Positions 6,858 through 12,899 of a DNA stretch of 20,390 nucleotides are shown one piece after another (position 1 is the stretch's first letter; each line of letters begins with the position of its first letter). The stretch lies in IMG/VR virus record IMGVR_UViG_3300001419_000079, positions 1 through 20,390 of that record; one strand, written 5' to 3'. The position numbers were made by a program, and so were the translations under genes. The notes under the pieces are model-generated. The model ran no database searches and was not told where the DNA came from. It saw only the letters and a program-made list of their open reading frames with translations. This stretch comes from a virus.

Positions 6858-6873
6858 AAGGGGAGAACCCCTT
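6858..6873 (-). promoter_or_regulatory. GC-rich hairpin between gp32 and RNase H genes
   Basis: AAGGGG-TTCT-CCCCTT: a six-pair stem with a four-base loop that includes part of the gp32 stop codon and ends 8 bases before the AGGAGG of the RNase H gene. No T run follows, so it is more likely an mRNA 3'-end stabiliser, a partial terminator or a translation-modulating hairpin than a full terminator. Confidence 0.55.
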
Positions 6874-7813
6874 AAACTAGTCCATTAAGCAAGTCGTCTA
6901 AACTGTCTGCTTTTTTAGGTTCAGGGGCTGGTTGAGCTGCTGCAACTGGTGCTGCAACTGGTTCAGGAGCGACTGCCGCTGGTTGAGCTGGAGTAACTTC
7001 TTGAACTGGTGCAACTGCTGGAGCCACTTCAGCCGTCAATGGAGCAGATGGAGCCACTACTTCTTGATCACTGAATGTTACCCAAGCTTTCTTTTTAACC
7101 AATTCATCGTAAGACATAAATGATTCAGGTTTCATAAGATCTGAAAGTTTGTAAGTATTAGATTTGATATCTTCTAATGCTGCTTCAACAGAATCATAAA
7201 TTGAAGTAACTTCATTGATAACTTCAGAAGCATCATAGTTGATAATACCGTTTGCACCACGTTTAGATACTAAACGGAATGAGTTACCAGCTAATGGGTT
7301 GAACATTTCTTTAGGAACTGCACCTAGCGATCTATCTTGTTCAGATGGGTCAACTGCTTGTTGGATTTTATCCTTCATCATACCAGACATTTCAAATAAG
7401 AAGATTTTACCTTCGTTGGCTGGGTTAGCTGGATCTTTAAGAACTTTAATGTTAGCTAGGTATTTAACACCACGACCATACATTTTAGCACCTTCTTTAT
7501 CACCGGCATTCCATAGGTTTTGCCATTCTTCTTGGAAAGGGCAAGGTTGACCAATTGTGCTTGGAGAGAATTCAGAAACGAAACGTTTCTTACCATTTTT
7601 AGTAATTGTCGTATTGATTTTGAACATTTTCTGAATCATACCTTTTTCAGAATCAGGTAAGAAACGAATTAGAGCGGCACCGTTACCCTCTTTGTCCTTT
7701 TGAAGCTTATAGAATCTTTCATCTACAGCGTATTTGTTGGTTGCTTGTGCGAATGGGTCTACTCCCATTGCTTCTTTCATTGCGTCAAAGTTAAATGCGT
7801 TTGCGTCGATCAT
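6872..7813 (-). CDS. 32: Single-stranded DNA-binding protein, T4 gp32 type (313 aa)
   Basis: Coats ssDNA and organises the replisome. The OB-fold core matches gp32: GNGAALIRFLPDSEKG, then KKRFVSEFSPSTIGQPCPFQ, then RGVKYLANIKVLKDPANPANEGKIFLF (T4: [20 protein letters not shown]). T4 gp32 binds zinc through H64, C77, C87 and C90; here only one cysteine (C91) exists in the whole protein, so the zinc site is lost. The basic N-terminal cooperativity motif of T4 (KRKST) is not evident. Residues about 250-300 are a long Ala/Pro/Val-rich linker, and the end DSLDDLLNGLV matches T4's acidic tail DLDDLLNDL, which recruits partner proteins. AAAGGA lies before the ATG. The long leader upstream probably mediates autoregulation. 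Confidence 0.93.
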   Translation of the reverse strand: MIDANAFNFDAMKEAMGVDPFAQATNKYAVDERFYKLQKDKEGNGAALIRFLPDSEKGMIQKMFKINTTITKNGKKRFVSEFSPSTIGQPCPFQEEWQNLWNAGDKEGAKMYGRGVKYLANIKVLKDPANPANEGKIFLFEMSGMMKDKIQQAVDPSEQDRSLGAVPKEMFNPLAGNSFRLVSKRGANGIINYDASEVINEVTSIYDSVEAALEDIKSNTYKLSDLMKPESFMSYDELVKKKAWVTFSDQEVVAPSAPLTAEVAPAVAPVQEVTPAQPAAVAPEPVAAPVAAAQPAPEPKKADSLDDLLNGLV

Positions 7814-7879
7814 ATTATTTCCTTTTAGTCGATTATTTCGAATAGTTCATGTTTAAAGTCACATTGGACTTACCTCTAT

Positions 7880-7905
7880 GCTACAAAACAGTGTAGCGGC
7901 TGTTT
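7880..7905 (-). promoter_or_regulatory. Candidate H-type pseudoknot in the gp32 mRNA leader
   Basis: On the minus strand AAACAG (7905-7900), CC, GCTACA (7897-7892), CTGTTT (7891-7886), TGTAGC (7885-7880): the first and third segments are complementary, and so are the second and fourth. Trimming to ACAG:CTGT and GCTAC:GTAGC leaves sterically reasonable loops of 2, 1 and 3 bases. It lies about 17 bases after the predicted transcript start and 67 before the ATG. T4 gene 32 mRNA has an unrelated-sequence pseudoknot at the same place, used to nucleate gp32 autorepression. Confidence 0.55.
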
Positions 7906-7911
7906 GAGTAC

Positions 7912-7968
7912 CTGTTACTCATACAATAATTATAACAAATAGTTGATTAATAATTGTATGAATAACAG
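7912..7968. repeat. 21-base inverted repeat enclosing the gp32 promoter
   Basis: Arms at 7912-7932 and 7948-7968 are reverse complements at 19 of 21 positions, with a 15-base spacer. The -10 lies in one arm and spacer, and the WTTAA box at the other arm. RNA read through from the clamp gene would form a long hairpin; RNA started at the internal promoter would contain only the 3' arm. It may be an operator, an RNase III site or a cruciform. Confidence 0.7.
7929..7951 (-). promoter_or_regulatory. Promoter of the common window type, for gp32
   Basis: ATTAAT, 11 bases, TATAAT on the minus strand with TTTGT before the -10. Predicted start near 7922, giving a leader of about 110 bases that contains the pseudoknot and an A+T-rich, weakly structured stretch before the ATG. 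Confidence 0.65.
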
Positions 7969-7993
7969 AAGGAAATCTAAATTAAATTTCCTT
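7969..7993. terminator. Hairpin downstream of the clamp gene, weak terminator candidate
   Basis: AAGGAAAT, a 9-base loop, ATTTCCTT: a perfect eight-pair A+T-rich stem 13 bases after the clamp stop codon. On the minus strand no T run follows, so termination strength is doubtful. It directly abuts the 21-base inverted repeat. Confidence 0.4.
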
Positions 7994-8002
7994 ATGTATT
8001 TT

Positions 8003-8010
8003 TATTTATA
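8003..8010 (-). promoter_or_regulatory. Possible T4-type late promoter box upstream of gp32
   Basis: A perfect TATAAATA on the minus strand, covering the clamp stop codon. T4 gene 32 is also transcribed late, so this could add late transcription of gp32. However it overlaps coding sequence in an A+T-rich genome and could be chance. Confidence 0.35.
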
Positions 8011-8710
8011 CCTTAACAGACATCAATACTTTGAAACCTTCAAGTGATTTGTTCAACATTAGAATTCTGTAAGAATCCCTAGCTGAGTTGTATTTTACTT
8101 CAACTGTATAATCAGATACTGGTAACATTTTAAAGTTATCTACAGGAATTTTGATTTCAAATTCTTTAGATGTATTTGCTGATTTAGTAACACTGAATGT
8201 ATTTGACTTAGCGTTGAACTTATTAGTTGCACCAAGAGAAACTTTCATATCACCATCTTGAGATACAAATAATACTTCAGATAGATCTTTGAATACGCCA
8301 GTTGCAGACTTTAATGATTTGATATCATCAACACCAAGATCAAAACTAGCTACCGATGGAACAGCTTCAGTCTTTTCAAATTGAGCAGGTTCTTTGTTGT
8401 AAGCATCCATTAATGCCAAGTTATCCATAATGTAAGATGATGATGTGTTACCACCACTAACACTAATAGTATTTGCATCAATATCAACAGTACGATCTTC
8501 AGGGAATAGTTTGAATAGATTTAAGAAATCAGATAAAGAATCTTTCAATCCGATATCAGGGAATTGATCACCATCAAGTGCTGCGATATCTACTAGTAAC
8601 ATCATATCCTGCGATTCAGATACTGCTACTGTTTGCGGGTATTTAAGAATAACTGAATTAGTTACACTATTTAGTTGTGACAATACGTCAGTAACATTTT
8701 TATTAAACAT
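8006..8710 (-). CDS. 45: Sliding clamp, T4 gp45 type (234 aa)
   Basis: DNA polymerase processivity clamp, also the mobile enhancer of late transcription in T4. Length is close to T4 gp45 (228). The composition is typical of clamps: acidic, alternating beta strands, no enzyme motifs. Segments such as EFEIKIPVDNFKMLPVSDYTV and DFLNLFKLFPEDRTVDID correspond by eye to the NFIINMANMKMQPGNYKLL and GFLGILSLVNDDAEI regions of T4. I take the ATG at 8710, which has AAGGAAAG 5 bases upstream. The in-frame ATG at 8749 lies within or upstream of the promoter at 8739-8761. Homology is weak per residue, so confidence rests on length, pattern and the neighbouring gp32 and RNase H. Confidence 0.8.
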   Translation of the reverse strand: MFNKNVTDVLSQLNSVTNSVILKYPQTVAVSESQDMMLLVDIAALDGDQFPDIGLKDSLSDFLNLFKLFPEDRTVDIDANTISVSGGNTSSSYIMDNLALMDAYNKEPAQFEKTEAVPSVASFDLGVDDIKSLKSATGVFKDLSEVLFVSQDGDMKVSLGATNKFNAKSNTFSVTKSANTSKEFEIKIPVDNFKMLPVSDYTVEVKYNSARDSYRILMLNKSLEGFKVLMSVKV

Positions 8711-8738
8711 TTGCTTTCCTTCTTTGTTTGGATGATTT

Positions 8739-8761
8739 ATTATATCCAATACTTTATTAAT
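8739..8761 (-). promoter_or_regulatory. Promoter of the common window type, for the sliding clamp
   Basis: ATTAAT, 11 bases, TATAAT on the minus strand, with TTGGA before the -10. The clamp ATG at 8710 is 28 bases past the -10, which also settles the choice of that start. Confidence 0.65.
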
Positions 8762-8767
8762 AATTGA

Positions 8768-9028
8768 TTAAAGAATGTACTCAGGGAAATCTTTTTTCAA
8801 TCTTTCAACATAATATTTGTAGTACTTTGAACTCTTAAAGTTTGTAATATCCTTGCCTTTTTCTAATTGCTCTAACATGCAATAAAATCTGGCATCTTCA
8901 CGACTATTATATAGTTGATTATCTTTCTTTTTAAATATTACATCAGCTGGAACAAGGTACCCATCACCGACTTCAACCACAGATATTACTGAGTTTCCGT
9001 CGATGATGAACTTTGTTTCAGGTTTCAT
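8768..9028 (-). CDS. Unknown protein (86 aa), translationally coupled to the actin-like ATPase
   Basis: Its ATG overlaps the stop of the actin-like gene (ATGA), and no clear ribosome-binding site of its own is seen, so translation is probably coupled. The N-terminal half reads as beta strands (TKFIIDGNSVISVVEVGDGYLVPADVIF). The C-terminal half is helical and basic (SSKYYKYYVERLKKDFPEYIL). In plasmids a ParM actin is encoded just upstream of its DNA-binding adaptor ParR; the position here is the same, but the sequence does not show an obvious ribbon-helix-helix, so a ParR role is speculation. Alternative: an unrelated replication accessory protein before the clamp gene. Confidence 0.75.
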   Translation of the reverse strand: MKPETKFIIDGNSVISVVEVGDGYLVPADVIFKKKDNQLYNSREDARFYCMLEQLEKGKDITNFKSSKYYKYYVERLKKDFPEYIL

Positions 9029-9981
9029 GCTTTTGTACAGGCGAAGTGAAAAAACCCGATACTGTTATAATACTCGTGTTTAGTTTTTGGTACTCTAATA
9101 AATCCATCATCTGTAGATTTGAAGATAGTAGATCCTCCACCACTTAAGCTAATGAAATCACATTTATCTAGAATTTTACCATACTTTGCTTCAATCAATG
9201 CTAGCAATTCTTTTAGATAAGATTTTTTAACTTCATCTACGTAATCCTTGAACTCGTGTTTCGTTCCACGTAATTTGTAGATTCCAGTATCGATAATTTC
9301 TTTAGCTTCGTGTAAAGTAATACTCCTACCGTGAAGCTCTTTAACTTTTTTGGCAACCAATGTAGCAATTTTCATTACTCCTTCTCGTTCAATACCTTCA
9401 AATAAGTTTGGCGATGTTTTACCATCTGTAACCAAGAACATATCCAACGTATTAAATCCAATATCACAACCTACGAACGAAGTTGCTCCAGTGAATTCTT
9501 GCTGTTGATTAGGGAAGTTATTACCATATTTGTCAATACATAGTTTAGATCCAGCACCCTGAGGTAAGATATAAACTTCATTGAATTCAAATGGTTCACC
9601 ACTTACTTCGAAGCTCATTAAGCCTTCTTTGAAGTGACCTGAATTTTGAATTTGTGCTTTTGATAATCCTGATACAATAATATCAGGTTTAAAACCAATC
9701 AATTTAATTACATGATATAGGAATAATGGTGCGTAATATTCTAGGTTTTTATAATCAGTAATGTCAATCAAGTTTTCTGATGGTAGATGCAAAGCATTCT
9801 CACCAACATAATAACTATGATCTTTGAAATCATAAATCCTAGAATCTTGAACGTATTCATTGCGTTTAGTGATTCCAATAGTTGATGTAAACTTAAATTG
9901 CTTATCAACTTGTCCTTCTGATGTACCTACGGTGACTTTAACGTCGCCAAAGCCGATATCAATACCTAACACCTTTTTCAT
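9025..9981 (-). CDS. Actin-like ATPase of the ParM/Alp family (318 aa)
   Basis: Motifs of the actin/Hsp70 ATPase fold are in order: phosphate 1 GIDIGFGDVKV (D8), phosphate 2 VGCDIGFNTLDMF (D173), and adenosine motif ISLSGGGS (281-284). Length is typical for ParM (about 320). Such proteins polymerise into filaments that move plasmid DNA; in phages relatives may position or segregate replicating DNA or virions. AAAAAGGATAGAT precedes the ATG, and a promoter of the common type lies at 10013-10035. The gene leads an operon with the coupled 86-residue protein and lies just ahead of the clamp gene, suggesting expression with replication genes. No centromere-like iteron array was seen in the upstream gap. 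Confidence 0.88.
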   Translation of the reverse strand: MKKVLGIDIGFGDVKVTVGTSEGQVDKQFKFTSTIGITKRNEYVQDSRIYDFKDHSYYVGENALHLPSENLIDITDYKNLEYYAPLFLYHVIKLIGFKPDIIVSGLSKAQIQNSGHFKEGLMSFEVSGEPFEFNEVYILPQGAGSKLCIDKYGNNFPNQQQEFTGATSFVGCDIGFNTLDMFLVTDGKTSPNLFEGIEREGVMKIATLVAKKVKELHGRSITLHEAKEIIDTGIYKLRGTKHEFKDYVDEVKKSYLKELLALIEAKYGKILDKCDFISLSGGGSTIFKSTDDGFIRVPKTKHEYYNSIGFFHFACTKA

Positions 9982-10012
9982 ATCTATCCTTTTTGCTTTT
10001 TAGATTAAGTTA

Positions 10013-10035
10013 ATTATATCCAATAGTTAGTTAAT
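10013..10035 (-). promoter_or_regulatory. Promoter of the common window type, for the actin-like operon
   Basis: ATTAAC, 11 bases, TATAAT on the minus strand, with TTGGA before the -10, in the 61-base gap after the 106-residue gene. The ATG at 9981 is 32 bases past the -10. Confidence 0.65.
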
Positions 10036-10042
10036 TTTTTGA

Positions 10043-10363
10043 TTAAAAATCGAAATTCTGTAACTCTTCAGCTACACTAACTGGTTTTTCCTCACGATGA
10101 ATTTGAGGAGGTTTAACAACTTCATTTGAAACTCCGCCAAAATCAGTATTTAGATCTAGTGTTTCTCCATTTCTAGACTTTGGTCGCGAAGTTTGATCGC
10201 TTTCATTAGTCTTTGGTGTCGTTTTAATTGACGTTTCTTCTCTTGTTTTGTTTCTATTAGAATTGCTATTGTCACCACCAGTAGTAACAACAGAGCTACC
10301 ATCGCTAAAATTAATGTGAAGTTCATCAATGTCCTTTGTACATTCTATATTTAATTTAAACAT
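10043..10363 (-). CDS. Unknown protein (106 aa) with clamp-binding-like C-terminal tail
   Basis: The N-terminal 30 residues look like a short beta domain (FKLNIECTKDIDELHINFSDG). The next 60 are hydrophilic, Ser/Thr/Asn-rich and probably disordered. The end is VAEELQNFDF. The preceding gene's product ends DEMQNLEF, so both share [DE]E-[LM]-Q-N-[FL]-[DE]-F. T4 DNA polymerase ends SLFDMFDF, the peptide that docks on the sliding clamp, and T4 gp33 and gp55 use comparable C-terminal tails. A clamp-tethered small protein is therefore a reasonable guess. The start overlaps the upstream stop (TAATG). No family recognised. Confidence 0.72.
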   Translation of the reverse strand: MFKLNIECTKDIDELHINFSDGSSVVTTGGDNSNSNRNKTREETSIKTTPKTNESDQTSRPKSRNGETLDLNTDFGGVSNEVVKPPQIHREEKPVSVAEELQNFDF

Positions 10364-10638
10364 TAGAATTCCAGATTTTGCATCTCATCAGGAATTTCCT
10401 TTGTAGGTCTTTCATCAGATCTAAAATTTGGGCCTTCTGGCGTAGTCTTTTGATTTAAATTAGTTGATTGCATTGGTGGAACCGGATCATCAAATGTAAT
10501 GTCATTGTCTTCATCTACCCTTGGTCGAATAGTGACATCTTCATTAACAGTCGAAACTTCACCATCTTCAAACTCAATATCGAATGTGATTTTCTTAACA
10601 TCTCTATTATTTGGTAAATCTTTAATCTCAATAATCAT
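10363..10638 (-). CDS. Unknown acidic protein (91 aa) with clamp-binding-like C-terminal tail
   Basis: I start it at the ATG at 10638 (AGGAAAGAA directly upstream) because the longer frame to 10707 would read through the promoter at 10664-10686. The N-terminal 40 residues resemble the same part of the following protein in being a short beta domain (VKKITFDIEFEDGEVSTV against ELHINFSDGSSVV). A proline-rich, charged linker then leads to the terminal DEMQNLEF. The two genes look like diverged tandem duplicates: beta domain, disordered linker, same tail. A role tied to the sliding clamp, for example a late-transcription or replication accessory factor, is inference. It is acidic and has no enzyme motif. 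Confidence 0.72.
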   Translation of the reverse strand: MIIEIKDLPNNRDVKKITFDIEFEDGEVSTVNEDVTIRPRVDEDNDITFDDPVPPMQSTNLNQKTTPEGPNFRSDERPTKEIPDEMQNLEF

Positions 10639-10663
10639 TCTTTCTTTCCTATTGCTTTCGTTT

Positions 10664-10686
10664 ATTATAACAAAAGATTGCTTAAA
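10664..10686 (-). promoter_or_regulatory. Promoter of the common window type, for the two small tail-motif genes
   Basis: TTTAAG, 11 bases, TATAAT on the minus strand with TTTGT before the -10. Its upstream end overlaps the stop of the 144-residue gene; the ATG at 10638 is 26 bases past the -10. Confidence 0.6.
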
Positions 10687-11116
10687 AATCGCGCTTAATT
10701 CTATCAATTATGCCTTTACACATTCGAATAGTATCAAGAGCAGTTCCAAAGTCTTTAGCTAGTTTACCTCTAATAGATTCATTGACATATGCATCTTTAA
10801 TGTTGTTTAAAAGAAATTCATCCATTGATTGAGCAACTTCACTCAATGGCCAGGAATAACCTGGAATGTCTAATTTTTTTCTAATAGTACGTAGCTCACT
10901 ATATTTGCTAATCAAAAATTCATCAAGAGCATTAATATAATCTATATCAATATATTTTATTGTTGAAGGGTCGTCAAGATAGAGTAAGCACAGAATTTTA
11001 ATTTCGTGAATTAATTTATCCTGCTTCTCTTCATTTACATATCCTCCAGATGTTGCTATATCCTGGACAATATCTAAAATCTCTTCCTTCGTAAATTCTC
11101 TATCTTGACTAACCAT
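10682..11116 (-). CDS. Unknown helical protein (144 aa) downstream of phoH
   Basis: Almost entirely helix-forming and charged, with no membrane segment or recognisable motif. Segments include FTKEEILDIVQDIATSGGYV near the N-terminus, LDIPGYSWPLSEVAQSMDEF in the middle and MCKGIIDRIKRDF at the end. The ATG shares a base with the phoH stop (TAATG), so the two are translated together, which suggests a functional link with the PhoH/PIN protein. I do not recognise a family. Helix-rich small proteins of this size in T4-like replication clusters include recombination and transcription accessory factors, but nothing in the sequence points to one. Confidence 0.75.
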   Translation of the reverse strand: MVSQDREFTKEEILDIVQDIATSGGYVNEEKQDKLIHEIKILCLLYLDDPSTIKYIDIDYINALDEFLISKYSELRTIRKKLDIPGYSWPLSEVAQSMDEFLLNNIKDAYVNESIRGKLAKDFGTALDTIRMCKGIIDRIKRDF

Positions 11117-12495
11117 TATTTGTTCTCAAAGATTTTTTCGGTCCAAGCAGTAATCTTACCACGTACAACTTTATTAAGTTCAGTACCAAATAATACAACA
11201 TCTTCAGATTCTTCACGAGACGCACTGATCAAAGTTGATAAACCATTTGTATGTTTGTTAACATATGGGTGGTCAATCTGACGGTTAGATCCAATACAAA
11301 TTACTTTACAATCTTTATCCATACGTGATAGAACAGTTTGTAATGATGTTTTTGCAAAGTTTTGCACCTCATCAATGATAACATAAGCACGTGAAATTGT
11401 ACGTCCACGAATAGAACCGTTCCACATAGTCTCAATGTTGTATTTACCAATCATGTCAGCAACTTTAGAATCAATAGACTCCTGAGATTCATTGTTATCT
11501 TTTTTCTTCATATCTTTTTGAGCAATGAATTCCAATGTATCATATAATGGGTAATTATAGATTTTGAATTTTTCTTCCATACCTGGTAAGAAACCAACTT
11601 CTTCAGCTTTATCAACTGATTCTACTGAGTTACGAATATAAACAATTTTGTCATATTTACCTTGGCGTACTTGCTTAATACCAGCAGCCAACGCTAGAAG
11701 TGTCTTACCTGAACCAGCTAATGCTTCAATAATAGCAACATCAACTCGATTATCAAGCATTCCAGCCATTGCAAATTTTTGTCCAACATTTAATGGCTTA
11801 ACTGTTAGGCCGTGGAAATCTTCTTCACCAATAAAGTTAATTTGTTTATTAACAATAAATGCGATTTTTTCATTTCCATCTTCAGCTTTAAAATGATAAC
11901 AATAGTTTTCAGGCTTATATTCTGGATCATATTCACTAATGAATTTTCCTTCCATTGAATTGAATTCGCCACTTTTTACGTCTTCTAAAACTTTAATAAA
12001 CTCAGGTTTATCAGATCCTTTAGTATGAGCAGTTCCTTCTGTTTTTACGTTTAATGAAATAGCACGTGTACGACACATAATATCATTACTTAGAAGAATT
12101 GTTTCTTCTGGCATTTTGTAATAATTTGTTACAAATTGAGCAACTTTAATAATCTTACGATCATTGATTACATCACGTTCTACATTGTGAAGTGCATAAT
12201 CTTTAAAAGAAATAATATCAACATAGATATTTTTAACTTTTAATGACATAATCGTCACGTCTTTCTTAGAACCAGCTTTCTTAGTTTTAACAACCTCGGC
12301 TTCTGAAAGAATGCGCCCGAATTCTCTTGCTTGGAAATTTATTTCAGCAAATCCAGATTTTTTTGAATCTAGTTCATCGATAACTGTTTCTGGAAGTACG
12401 ATAAGATTATTACCGCCTTGTCCAATTGTTAAAACTTCTTGCGCATCGGCTAGTATAATGTTTGTATCTAGCACATAAATTTTTTCAAAGTTCAA
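11116..12495 (-). CDS. phoH: PhoH-like ATPase with N-terminal PIN domain (459 aa)
   Basis: Two domains. Residues 1-145 are a PIN-type nuclease domain: VLDTNIIL (D10, N12), VIDELDSKK (E41, D43) and LLSNDIM (D138). Residues about 230-455 are the PhoH P-loop ATPase: Walker A ALAGSGKT (258-265), Walker B YVIIDEVQN (D375, E376) and sensor-like IGSNRQID. The fusion matches the PhoH2/YlaK type thought to act as an RNA helicase/RNase. phoH genes are common in marine and other T4-like phages; the link to phosphate is by name only. The start is TTG at 12495 with AAGGGG upstream, as no suitable ATG exists. The stop overlaps the next gene's ATG. Confidence 0.9.
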   Translation of the reverse strand: MNFEKIYVLDTNIILADAQEVLTIGQGGNNLIVLPETVIDELDSKKSGFAEINFQAREFGRILSEAEVVKTKKAGSKKDVTIMSLKVKNIYVDIISFKDYALHNVERDVINDRKIIKVAQFVTNYYKMPEETILLSNDIMCRTRAISLNVKTEGTAHTKGSDKPEFIKVLEDVKSGEFNSMEGKFISEYDPEYKPENYCYHFKAEDGNEKIAFIVNKQINFIGEEDFHGLTVKPLNVGQKFAMAGMLDNRVDVAIIEALAGSGKTLLALAAGIKQVRQGKYDKIVYIRNSVESVDKAEEVGFLPGMEEKFKIYNYPLYDTLEFIAQKDMKKKDNNESQESIDSKVADMIGKYNIETMWNGSIRGRTISRAYVIIDEVQNFAKTSLQTVLSRMDKDCKVICIGSNRQIDHPYVNKHTNGLSTLISASREESEDVVLFGTELNKVVRGKITAWTEKIFENK

Positions 12496-12510
12496 ATTTA
12501 ACCCCTTAAG

Positions 12511-12891
12511 TTAGATAATTTCTTTTTCTGCTTTTTCGATAATTTTAATGATTTTCTCCTTATGTTGTATTTCAAACCACTCTTTCGACAATGTCGTTGG
12601 AGGTGTATGGTCATACATATAACTCAAAACTCGTCTTTCTACTTCGTTGACATCTTCAAACATTTTGCTGATAAGTAACATTTTAGCTGTAGGAAATGGT
12701 TTATCTGAGTTATAGCCTATTAAGCGTCTCTTACAATCCGAAGTCCTTCCAACTTTAATATACTCTGGAAAATTTGAATCAAATAGAACATACATAAAAC
12801 CTCTACGGTCTGTATATTTTTCTAATGGTGGAGTGGTATAATCAGCGATGTTAAATTCTGTCAAGTCCTCCGTATCTGGTACTATTAACAT
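12511..12891 (-). CDS. T5orf172 / MUG113-type GIY-YIG superfamily protein (126 aa)
   Basis: Residues about 29-110 show the T5orf172 layout: RGFMYVLFDSNFPEYIKVGR (the GIY-YIG-like beta hairpin, ending in the conserved K-x-G-R), then a basic helix DCKRRLIGYN, VNEVERRVLSYMYD and SKEWFEI. These proteins belong to the GIY-YIG nuclease superfamily; some act on DNA, but many are uncharacterised. The N-terminal 28 residues are acidic and unique. AAGGAGA lies 4 bases before the ATG, and the gene starts 9 bases after the upstream stop. It could be a stand-alone nuclease or a DNA-binding factor; it does not look like a homing endonuclease inserted in a gene. Confidence 0.8.
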   Translation of the reverse strand: MLIVPDTEDLTEFNIADYTTPPLEKYTDRRGFMYVLFDSNFPEYIKVGRTSDCKRRLIGYNSDKPFPTAKMLLISKMFEDVNEVERRVLSYMYDHTPPTTLSKEWFEIQHKEKIIKIIEKAEKEII

Positions 12892-12899
12892 ATCTCTCC

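Noticed and set aside
6932-7550. Plus-strand open frames inside gp32 and similar frames elsewhere opposite known genes
   Set aside because: They lie antisense to clear protein-coding genes, have no ribosome-binding sites, and reflect codon bias of the real gene (for example the Ala/Pro-rich linker of gp32).
8711-8749. Start of the clamp gene at 8749
   Set aside because: It lies on or before the -10 of the promoter at 8739-8761. The ATG at 8710 has a well-placed AAGGAAAG and gives a length close to T4 gp45.
8768-9028. Calling the 86-residue partner ParR
   Set aside because: Only the gene position supports it; no ribbon-helix-helix pattern or centromere repeats were seen.
10639-10707. Longer N-terminus for the 91-residue protein (start at 10707)
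   Set aside because: It would be translated from RNA upstream of a good promoter (10664-10686) and lacks a ribosome-binding site; the ATG at 10638 has one.
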